Source of the DNA: Agrobacterium tumefaciens
GTDB lineage: Bacteria; Pseudomonadota; Alphaproteobacteria; Rhizobiales; Rhizobiaceae
Direction of reading: 5' to 3'
Assembly: GCF_009649785.1 (NCBI RefSeq)
Contig: NZ_WJOK01000009.1
Location: forward strand, 62,001 to 126,000
DNA: 64,000 nucleotides
Below the pieces are notes generated by a model. That model saw only the letters and a program-made list of their open reading frames with translations, searched no databases and was not told the origin of the DNA. The position numbers were made by a program, and so were the translations under genes. Below are positions 57,915 through 64,000 of this stretch, piece by piece (the stretch's first letter is position 1; the number at the start of each line of letters is the position of its first letter).

Positions 57915-58858
57915 ACGGGCTTTCGTCTCTCTCGAAAAAACCATGGATCTGGTCGTTCGCCGCAACGGCCGCGGTCTGGATCGTTACCGTCATGTTCACC
58001 GGCGGCGCCAGCTCCTTCGGCCTGTCGCACGCAGCCCTGACCTTCGCGGCCTTTTCCGTGATCGTCGGTATCGGCCAGATGTTCGTCATCACGCTCGGGC
58101 CGGGTAATATCGACCTCTGCGTTCCCGCCACGATGACGCTATCAGGCACGCTGGCGCTCAAATTCATGGATGTGTCCGATGGTCTCATCCTGCCGGGATT
58201 GCTGATCGCCATCCTGATCGGCATCGCCATCGGCATCGGCAACTATACGTTGATCAAGCTTCTGCGCATCCCACCGATCATCGCGACGCTTTCGATGAGC
58301 TTCATCGTGCAGTCTATCGCCATCTGGTCCAACCGCGGCCTGCGGATCAAGCCGCCGGAAACACTCGCCACCTTTGCCACGTCGAGCTCTCTCGGCATTC
58401 CGAATGTTGCCCTCGTCGCCCTTGTCCTCTCGGTCATCGCCTGGCTGCTGCTCGACCGCACCTTTTACGGACGCTGGATTTCCGCCATCGGCCAGAGCAC
58501 TTTCGCCGCCCGCATGACCGGCATTCCGGTGGATGGAGCACGCTTCGTCACCTATGTGCTCTGCGCGGTACTGGCGGCGATCGCGGGTTATCTGCTCGCC
58601 AGCTTCTCCGGCGGCGCAGCACTCAACATGGGATCGGAATATCTGCTGATGTCCATCGCGGTGGTGGTGATCGGCGGCACGGCGGTTGCGGGCGGCGATT
58701 CCAACGTACCCGGTATCTGGGGCGCTTCGCTGTTCATGTTCCTGGTGGTCTCGATGCTGAACACCTATGGTTTCGGCGCGGGCATCCGCCTCATCCTCAC
58801 CGGCCTCATCATCATTTCCGTCATTCTTCTGGCTAGCGGCCCCAAGGCCACACGCTGA
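57911..58858 (+). CDS. CUT2 sugar ABC transporter permease 2
   Basis: The 315-residue membrane protein is a second RbsC-type permease with GIGQMFVITLGPGNIDLCVPA, LLRIPPIIATLSMSFIVQS, and VVVIGGTAVAGGDSNVPGIWG near the C-terminus, plus about nine hydrophobic segments. Two different permease subunits rather than one homodimer is a recognised CUT2 variant. Coupled to the first permease by ATGA overlap; a gluconolactonase-like gene follows after 35 bp. Confidence 0.93.
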   Translation: MNGLSSLSKKPWIWSFAATAAVWIVTVMFTGGASSFGLSHAALTFAAFSVIVGIGQMFVITLGPGNIDLCVPATMTLSGTLALKFMDVSDGLILPGLLIAILIGIAIGIGNYTLIKLLRIPPIIATLSMSFIVQSIAIWSNRGLRIKPPETLATFATSSSLGIPNVALVALVLSVIAWLLLDRTFYGRWISAIGQSTFAARMTGIPVDGARFVTYVLCAVLAAIAGYLLASFSGGAALNMGSEYLLMSIAVVVIGGTAVAGGDSNVPGIWGASLFMFLVVSMLNTYGFGAGIRLILTGLIIISVILLASGPKATR

Positions 58859-58893
58859 ACCCCGAACGAAAAGCCCTCAAGCGGACCACGCTC

Positions 58894-59814
58894 ATGACCA
58901 CAGACAACGCCTCCCCTTACGAAATCCACGATGAACGCTTCCGCCTTCTGATTGTCGGCAATGCGGAACTGGAAGAGCTTTATTCCGGCTGCCGCTGGGC
59001 GGAAGGCCCGGTGTGGTTTTCTGATCTGAGCTGCCTGCTGTTCAGCGACATTCCCAATGAGCGCATGTTGCGATGGGTGCCGAATGGCGGGATTTCGGTA
59101 TTCCGCCACCCCTCCAACTTCACCAATGGCAATACGCGCGACCGGCAGGGACGGCTGGTTTCATGCGAACATGGCGGCCGTCGCGTCACCCGCACCGAAG
59201 TCGACGGCTCGATCACCGTTCTTGCCGACAGCTACGGCGGCAAGCGGCTGAACTCGCCTAATGACGTGGTGGTGAAATCCGATGGCAGCGTCTGGTTTAC
59301 CGACCCCACTTACGGCATTCTTTCCGATTATGAGGGCTACAAGGCGGAACCCGAACAGAAGACGCGCAATGTTTACCGGCTCGATCCCGCAACCGGTGAA
59401 ATCAAGATCGCCATCGATGACTTCGTGCAGCCAAACGGTCTGGCTTTCTCGCCTGATGAAACCAAGCTCTATGTCGCAGACAGTTCCTACAGCCATGATG
59501 TATCCCGCCCACGCCATATCCGCGTTTTCGATGTCGTGGACGGCGTGAAGCTCACAAACGGCCGGGAATTCTGCAATCTCGACAATGGCTTGCCTGATGG
59601 ATTCCGTCTGGATACAGCGGGCAATCTCTGGACCAGTGCCGGCGATGGCGTGCACTGCTTTTCGCCTGACGGTACGCTGCTTGGCAAGATCAAGGTGCCG
59701 CAGACGGTCGCAAACCTCACCTTCGGCGGCCCGAAGAAAAACCGCCTGTTCATCACCGCAACGAAATCGCTCTATTCGGTCTACGTCGCCGCAACCGGCG
59801 CGCAGACGCCCTGA
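58894..59814 (+). CDS. SMP-30/gluconolactonase family protein
   Basis: The 306-residue protein is an SMP-30/Gluconolactonase beta-propeller without a signal peptide. Family motifs: LYSGCRWAEGPVWF with the metal-binding Glu, NGNTRDRQGRLVSCEHGGRRVTR, LNSPNDVVVKSDGSVWFTDPTYGI with the Asn/Asp ligands, and NGLAFSPDETKLYVADS. Such enzymes hydrolyse sugar lactones using a divalent metal. Following the sugar importer, it probably acts on the lactone from an oxidised form of the imported sugar, though no dehydrogenase is in the operon. Confidence 0.9.
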   Translation: MTTDNASPYEIHDERFRLLIVGNAELEELYSGCRWAEGPVWFSDLSCLLFSDIPNERMLRWVPNGGISVFRHPSNFTNGNTRDRQGRLVSCEHGGRRVTRTEVDGSITVLADSYGGKRLNSPNDVVVKSDGSVWFTDPTYGILSDYEGYKAEPEQKTRNVYRLDPATGEIKIAIDDFVQPNGLAFSPDETKLYVADSSYSHDVSRPRHIRVFDVVDGVKLTNGREFCNLDNGLPDGFRLDTAGNLWTSAGDGVHCFSPDGTLLGKIKVPQTVANLTFGGPKKNRLFITATKSLYSVYVAATGAQTP

Positions 59815-59887
59815 TACGCTGGAAAAACCGGAGGGCATGTAGCAGACGGGAACTGGCAAGACGGCTTCACTGCGCTATAAAAGCGGG

Positions 59888-60478
59888 ATGACCGATGATT
59901 CCAGCCCCTTCCTGACCGACGACATGGCACTGGATGGCGAAACGCAGGCTATCGAACCCACCAGCCGCATGCTGTCATGGGCGCGCAATTCCGCTCTCTA
60001 CCGGCTGGAACAGCGCATGATGACGGAAAAGCAGCTGCGCGATGCGATCACCCGCAAGGCGCGGGAAAAATTCGAGGATATCAGCCCCGCTCAGATAAAG
60101 GCGCTTGGCGAATTCGCCGTGACCTTCGCCTATGGCATCAAGGCGCTCGACGATACGGCTTATGCAGAAATTGCCGTGCGAAGTGGCCAGCGCAGCGGCA
60201 AGTCGAAGCGCGGGCTTGCGCAAAAACTTCAGATCAAGGGCATTGATCGGGAAACGGCCGCAGTCGCACTGCAGGAAACCAACGATCTGGTGGCGGCCGT
60301 AATCTTTGCGCGCAAGCGCGCCTTCGGCCCCTTTCGCCGTGTCGAGCTTGATGAAAAACGCAAGTCGAAGGAATTTTCTGCCTTCGCCCGCAACGGCTTC
60401 GGCTTCGAAATCGGCGCGAAGGTGATGGCGATGACGGTGGAAGAGGCAGAAGAGATCGTCTCGGAAGCACCGCTTTAA
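59888..60478 (+). CDS. recX: Regulatory protein RecX
   Basis: The 196-residue protein has the three-helix RecX repeats: SRMLSWARNSALYRLEQRMMTEKQLRDAITRKA at the start, ALDDTAYAEIAVRSGQRSGKSKRGLAQKLQIKGI, and AVIFARKRAFGPFR. RecX binds RecA filaments and limits recombinase activity. recA is not in the window, so the usual recA-recX linkage is absent here, which is common in alphaproteobacteria. It ends 3 bp from the convergent cytochrome gene. Confidence 0.9.
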   Translation: MTDDSSPFLTDDMALDGETQAIEPTSRMLSWARNSALYRLEQRMMTEKQLRDAITRKAREKFEDISPAQIKALGEFAVTFAYGIKALDDTAYAEIAVRSGQRSGKSKRGLAQKLQIKGIDRETAAVALQETNDLVAAVIFARKRAFGPFRRVELDEKRKSKEFSAFARNGFGFEIGAKVMAMTVEEAEEIVSEAPL

Positions 60479-60481
60479 AGG

Positions 60482-60892
60482 TTATTGCGGCATCGGATGC
60501 GTTTTCAGATAAGCGATCAGATCCGCGATATCCGTTTCGCTCCACAGCCCGAAAAAGCGCATCGAGGTTCCAGGGATCGCCTTTTTTGGGCTCGAGATAA
60601 AACTTTGCAGCTCCTCCTCCGTCCACACCCGACCCGCGGCACCGGCATCCTTCAGCGCCTGCGAATAATGGCCGTAACCAGCCACGGAGGCTATCGGCCT
60701 GCCCACCACGCCCATCAGATGCGGTCCCATGCGGGTGCGCGGCGCATCGATACTGTGGCAGGTGGAACAGCGGCTGAAAACTTTTTCCCCGTGCACCGCA
60801 TCGCCTTCGGCCAATGCCGGCGCAGCAATACAGAGGAAAAAAGCCATTGAAGCCGGAAGCGTTCTGAATGCCGAGATCATCATGCCCCGCAT
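60482..60892 (-). CDS. Class I c-type cytochrome, periplasmic
   Basis: The 136-residue protein has a signal peptide (hydrophobic ASMAFFLCIAAPALA, cleavage near residue 28) and one heme-binding CSTCH motif (Cys42, Cys45, His46). The likely sixth ligand is Met111 in IPGTSMRFF. The GPHLMGVVGRP and WTEEELQSFI segments match cytochrome c2/c552-like proteins. It would carry electrons in the periplasm. Start ATG 60892 is chosen because GGGGAGGGCG precedes it; this Shine-Dalgarno is part of a hairpin. Confidence 0.92.
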   Translation of the reverse strand: MRGMMISAFRTLPASMAFFLCIAAPALAEGDAVHGEKVFSRCSTCHSIDAPRTRMGPHLMGVVGRPIASVAGYGHYSQALKDAGAAGRVWTEEELQSFISSPKKAIPGTSMRFFGLWSETDIADLIAYLKTHPMPQ

Positions 60893-60897
60893 AATAC

Positions 60898-60935
60898 AAC
60901 GCCCTCCCCGTCTGACAACGAAGAGGGCGTTTTTT
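60898..60935. promoter_or_regulatory. Hairpin covering the cytochrome c ribosome-binding site
   Basis: AACGCCCTC (60898-60906) pairs with GAGGGCGTT (60923-60931) around a 16-base loop. On the minus strand the downstream arm contains the GAGGG of the cytochrome ribosome-binding site, 9 bases before its ATG. On the plus strand the stem is followed by six T (60930-60935) and could terminate transcripts running from recX. Confidence 0.6.
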
Positions 60936-60949
60936 GACATGCGACAGAA

Positions 60950-60972
60950 TGCCCGGCGTTATAAGCCGGGCA
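60950..60972 (-). terminator. Hairpin after the DUF992 gene
   Basis: TGCCCGGC (60950-60957) and GCCGGGCA (60965-60972) flank a 7-base loop, 12 bp past the DUF992 stop on the minus strand. No T-run follows directly, so it may be an inefficient or Rho-assisted terminator. Confidence 0.5.
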
Positions 60973-60984
60973 GTACGTCGATGA

Positions 60985-61512
60985 TCAGTTCATCGCAGTG
61001 AGCGTCACGGATGTACCGGTTGCGGCGAGGTTGAGGCCAACCTGACCCGTCACGCTGACCGTCTGAAGCTGGATGGAGCCCGAGGTGCCGCCAACGAGGA
61101 TGTTGGTGCCAACGCCGAGGCCAACGGTTACTTCAGCCGTGGCGCCCTGATAAAGGCCACCGAGCGAACCACGGTGGTAACCCGCTGTCGGGGCGAAAAC
61201 GGCCCAGACCAGACGGCCCTGCGTGGTGAAGCCAAGGTCAACGCCCATCTTGCGGATGGCGCCGGTATAATGGTCGGTGCGACGCGCGCCCATGGTGGAC
61301 TGGAAGGTGCAATCCAGTTCCTTGGCCGAGCCGATTACGTAACCGACGCCACCGCCGATATCGCAGGTGAGGTAACCGATCTTGACGCCATTGCGTTCGT
61401 CCTGCTCCTGCGGAGCCGGCTCATATCTTGCAAGGTCGGCAGCGAGTGCGGACACGGTTCCACCGAGACCCATCGTCAATGCGGCAAAAGTTACGGCAAC
61501 AGCCTTTTTCAT
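60985..61512 (-). CDS. DUF992 domain protein, secreted
   Basis: The 175-residue protein has a signal peptide (KKAVAVTFAALTMGLGG, cleavage near ALA-ADL, about residue 25) and the DUF992 fold pattern: VKIGYLTCDIGGGVGYVIGSAKELDCTFQS with a Cys pair, YTGAIRKMGVDLGFTTQG, and GLGVGTNILVGGTSGSIQLQTVS near the end. These proteins are common in rhizobia, periplasmic or outer-membrane associated, and of unknown function. A 248-bp upstream region separates it from the siderophore-type ABC genes. Confidence 0.88.
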   Translation of the reverse strand: MKKAVAVTFAALTMGLGGTVSALAADLARYEPAPQEQDERNGVKIGYLTCDIGGGVGYVIGSAKELDCTFQSTMGARRTDHYTGAIRKMGVDLGFTTQGRLVWAVFAPTAGYHRGSLGGLYQGATAEVTVGLGVGTNILVGGTSGSIQLQTVSVTGQVGLNLAATGTSVTLTAMN

Positions 61513-61648
61513 CTGATTTTCTCCTGTTTTATTCCTACCCGCAGCAGCCCTTCTTGCCCTCTCCGGATATTGAATTCCGCACTGTTAACGTTTGTTCCCC
61601 GAAATCGATCCAAAACAACTGAATTGGGTGCAAGGAAAGCAAAACGGT

Positions 61649-61691
61649 TAACAATGTCTACTGGCGGTAGGATGCCATTAAGACATTGTTA
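61649..61691. repeat. 11-bp perfect inverted repeat upstream of DUF992
   Basis: TAACAATGTCT (61649-61659) and AGACATTGTTA (61681-61691) are exact reverse complements separated by 21 bp. They lie about 137 bp before the DUF992 start and 70 bp after the end of the ABC ATPase gene, which are on the same strand. It could be a widely spaced operator or an end-of-operon hairpin. Confidence 0.6.
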
Positions 61692-61760
61692 GGGCGGGAA
61701 ACGCCTGCGGAATTCCTGTTAAAGGCGAGTACGTCAGGGCGTTGTTTTGCTGCAACGATG

Positions 61761-62579
61761 TCAAAGCGGCAGTGCTACGGGAAAGCCGGTCGCAGCATGG
61801 GTCATGACATCCATACGGACGCCATAGATACGCTCCAGCGTTTCCGGCGTCATGATTTCGTTCGGCGTTCCCCTTGCGATAAGCCTACCGGAATGCAGTG
61901 CGACGATCTCATCGCAGAACCGCGCCGCCATGTTGACATCGTGCAGCACCACGATGACGCCGAGACCCTTTTCCCGCGACAGTCTTTGCACCAGCGAGAG
62001 AACCTCGAGCTGGTGTGCCATGTCGAGCGCCGATATGGGTTCGTCGAGAAGCAGGCTTTCGGCGTTCTGGGCAACCAGCATGGCCAGCCACACGCGCTGG
62101 CGCTCCCCGCCGGAAAGCGTGTCCACCAGCCGGTCCCTGAAGGCCACGGTGTCGGTCAGCTCTATAGCCTCGTCCACCCTCTCCTGATCCGCCTTGGTGA
62201 ATTGGCCGAGCGCGCCGTGCCAGGGGTAACGGCCAAGCGCCACCAGTTCCTTGGCCAGCATGCCGGACGCAGCCGGCGTATATTGCGGAAGATAGGCGAG
62301 CTTTCGCGCAAATTCGCGGTTGCCCCAGCTCCCCAGCGGCTGCCCCTCGAACGACACCTTGCCCGCCGTCGGCTCGTGCATGCGCGCGAGAATCTTAAGC
62401 AGCGTCGATTTTCCCGAACCGTTATGGCCGATAAGACCGATGGTCTTGCCGGTGGCAAAGCTTGCCGTCAGCGGATGCAGCAATGTCCTGCCCGGAACCT
62501 CCATGGTTACCGCTTCCAGAAAGAAAAGCGGGATATCGTCGTAATCTACGGCAGGTGCGGCCTGACCCATTGTTCTCAT
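61761..62579 (-). CDS. Ferric siderophore-type ABC transporter ATP-binding protein (FhuC-like)
   Basis: The 272-residue ATPase belongs to the FecE/FhuC group: Walker A GLIGHNGSGKSTLLKILAR, Q-loop near YLPQYTPAASGMLAKELVALGRYPW, which is typical of this group, signature LSGGERQRVWLAMLV, Walker B SLLLDEPISALDMAHQL, and H-loop VVLHDVNMAARF. It energises import of iron chelates with the FecCD-type permease whose stop lies 25 bp upstream. Specificity is set by a binding protein not seen here. Confidence 0.93.
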   Translation of the reverse strand: MRTMGQAAPAVDYDDIPLFFLEAVTMEVPGRTLLHPLTASFATGKTIGLIGHNGSGKSTLLKILARMHEPTAGKVSFEGQPLGSWGNREFARKLAYLPQYTPAASGMLAKELVALGRYPWHGALGQFTKADQERVDEAIELTDTVAFRDRLVDTLSGGERQRVWLAMLVAQNAESLLLDEPISALDMAHQLEVLSLVQRLSREKGLGVIVVLHDVNMAARFCDEIVALHSGRLIARGTPNEIMTPETLERIYGVRMDVMTHAATGFPVALPL

Positions 62580-62604
62580 CTCCGTAAATCGTTCAGAAAA
62601 ATCA

Positions 62605-64000
62605 TCATCGCCTGCCTGAAAGCCAGATCAGATAGGGCGCACCGGCCAGAGCCGCAAAAAGCCCAAGCGGCAACTCGTAAGGAAAGGTCACGGTTCTTGC
62701 CCCGAGATCGGAAAGCGCCATCAGCACCGCACCGAACAGGAACGATGCAAACAGGTGGTCGCGCGGTGTGGTGAAACCGGCCCGAAGCGCAATGTGCGGT
62801 GCCATCAACCCGACGAAGCTCAGCGGACCGACCAGCAGTGAGGCCGCACCGGTGGCAATGCCGGCCACGGCGATGACTGCAATACGCGCCGTAGCGAGCG
62901 GCAGACCTAGTGAGAGCGGCACATCCCGGCCAAGCGGCAGGATCACCAGCCAGCGCGTCACCGACAGGGCAGCGGCCAGGAGCACGACGGAAAGCACCGC
63001 AAGAAAGATCGCCGAACCTGATGTCGCCGTCGAACCCGAGCCGCTGAGCCAGGAGAGAATTTGCCAGGCCCGCTGATCACCAATGGCAAGCAGTGCCGAA
63101 AGTACCGCCGAGCAGAGCGAACTGATGGCAATGCCGGCGAGCAGTATTTTTTCAGGCGCCAGATGCCGGCGCACCGAAAAGAACAGAACGAGCATCATGA
63201 CGGCTGCCGAGCCGAGGCCGGCGCCGCAAAACAGTTCGAACAGCCCGGCGGCCGGAAAGAGCGTGATGGCGGCGGCAAAACCAAGACCCGCGCCACCGCT
63301 GACGCCGATCACCTCCGGGCTTGCCATGGGATTTCCGGTCAGCCGCTGCAGAAGCGCGCCCGCCATCGCCAATAAACCACCGGCAGCACAAGCCGCCATC
63401 AACCGCGGCCAACGAAAGGGCAGAAGGCTTTGCAGGTCGCCAGCTTTCAGCACCGTCCAGCCCTCCGGCCCCTTGCCGATGGCGAGGGATGCAAAAACCA
63501 GCCCGGCCATGATGACAAGCACCGGCAGCAGGGAGGCAAGCCTGCGTCTGATCGCGAGATCGCCGCCCTCATTGCGATGGATATTCGTAGGCGGGATTTT
63601 CGGCAGCAGCCAAAGCAGCAAAGGCCCGCCGATGAGAGCCGTGACCGCACCCGTCGGAAACACTTCCGCTGTCGTACTCGCCAGAAGCTGCACGAGACCG
63701 TCGCAGAACCAGAGCAGCAGACCGCCCAGAAGCGGCGAAACGAACAGCACGGAAGATGCACGTCGCACACCCAGCGCACGGGTAAGCGCAGGTGCTGCAA
63801 GTCCGATAAAACTGACGAGACCGACGGCGGCGGCGACGAATGCCGACAGCATCACGGCGACGGCAGCCACCGCCAGCCTGATCGAAAAGAGCGATACGCC
63901 GAGCGATCGCGCACTGGAATCGCTGAGACCCAGAACCGTCAATGGCCTTATCAGTAGCCCGGTGAGAACCAGACCAGCGAGAAGTTGGGCGGCAAGCAGA
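62605..64000 (-). CDS. Iron chelate ABC transporter permease, fused FhuB-like (partial, N-terminus beyond window)
   Basis: About 465 codons are visible, open to the right edge. The sequence holds the end of one FecCD domain (GLVSFIGLAAPALTRALGVRR, GAVTALIGGPLLLWLLPKIP) and then a complete second one (AMAGALLQRLTGNPMASPEVIGVSGGAGLG, GPLSFVGLMAPHIALRAG, ELPLGLFAALAGAPYLIWL). Two FecCD repeats in one chain is the FhuB arrangement used for hydroxamate siderophores. The start codon and first membrane helices are beyond 64000. It is cotranscribed with the ATPase downstream. Confidence 0.92.
   Translation of the reverse strand, partial: LLAAQLLAGLVLTGLLIRPLTVLGLSDSSARSLGVSLFSIRLAVAAVAVMLSAFVAAAVGLVSFIGLAAPALTRALGVRRASSVLFVSPLLGGLLLWFCDGLVQLLASTTAEVFPTGAVTALIGGPLLLWLLPKIPPTNIHRNEGGDLAIRRRLASLLPVLVIMAGLVFASLAIGKGPEGWTVLKAGDLQSLLPFRWPRLMAACAAGGLLAMAGALLQRLTGNPMASPEVIGVSGGAGLGFAAAITLFPAAGLFELFCGAGLGSAAVMMLVLFFSVRRHLAPEKILLAGIAISSLCSAVLSALLAIGDQRAWQILSWLSGSGSTATSGSAIFLAVLSVVLLAAALSVTRWLVILPLGRDVPLSLGLPLATARIAVIAVAGIATGAASLLVGPLSFVGLMAPHIALRAGFTTPRDHLFASFLFGAVLMALSDLGARTVTFPYELPLGLFAALAGAPYLIWLSGRR

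Overview
The window looks like part of the secondary (linear) chromosome of an Agrobacterium/Rhizobium-group alphaproteobacterium. Three things suggest this. The glycogen operon glgP-glgB-glgC-glgA-pgm ends in a phosphoglucomutase. A succinoglycan (exo) cluster follows in the order X-U-V-W-T-H-K-L-A-M-O-N-P, essentially the Sinorhizobium meliloti order. Coding is dense, GC-rich and heavily coupled by ATGA/TGATG overlaps, with rhizobial families such as DUF6074, DUF992 and the heterotetrameric sarcosine oxidase. The species assignment is inference from gene content; no database was searched.

Layout. 1-2.0 kb: start of an Lrp/AsnC regulator (minus, cut by the edge), an Asp/Glu racemase-family protein and a class II glutamine amidotransferase. 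2.4-13.5 kb: glycogen metabolism (glgP, glgB, glgC, glgA, pgm, then separate glgX). 13.6-15.9 kb: a MaoC-type hydratase, a solute-binding-like protein without signal peptide, and a DUF2332 protein. 15.9-21.4 kb: minus-strand sarcosine oxidase operon soxB-(YebY-like secreted protein)-soxD-soxA-soxG. 21.7-23.3 kb: rpsU, a TPR lipoprotein and a DUF6074 gene. 23.6-38.8 kb: the succinoglycan cluster. 38.9-42.8 kb: a hydroxyacid reductase and a large hybrid histidine kinase. 43.1-46.2 kb: a glycine-betaine/choline-type ABC transporter. 46.2-49.6 kb: a flavoprotein and housekeeping RNA/protein modification genes. 49.8-52.1 kb: a periplasmic PQQ-type sugar dehydrogenase and topoisomerase IB. 52.1-59.8 kb: a LuxR-type two-component pair divergent from a CUT2 sugar ABC operon ending in a gluconolactonase-like gene. 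59.9-64 kb: recX, cytochrome c, DUF992 and a ferric-siderophore-type ABC importer that runs off the right edge.

How it fits together. Pgm interconverts glucose-6-P and glucose-1-P. GlgC turns glucose-1-P into ADP-glucose for glycogen, and ExoN turns it into UDP-glucose for succinoglycan, so the two main carbon sinks of the window share one node. The exo genes cover six glycosyltransferases, succinyl and pyruvyl decoration, flipping, chain-length control and cleavage. The sugar-initiating and polymerase genes (exoY, F, Q), exoZ, exoB and exoI are not in this window. Soluble one-carbon/osmolyte metabolism is represented by sarcosine oxidase and the quaternary-amine-type importer.

No clearly unprecedented multi-gene system was found. 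The most interesting leads are a YebY-like secreted protein embedded in the sox operon, a hairpin that hides the ribosome-binding site of the cytochrome c gene, a cytoplasmic solute-binding-like protein with atypical codon usage, and several strong leader or intercistronic hairpins. No tRNA, rRNA, CRISPR array, insertion sequence or prophage was seen.
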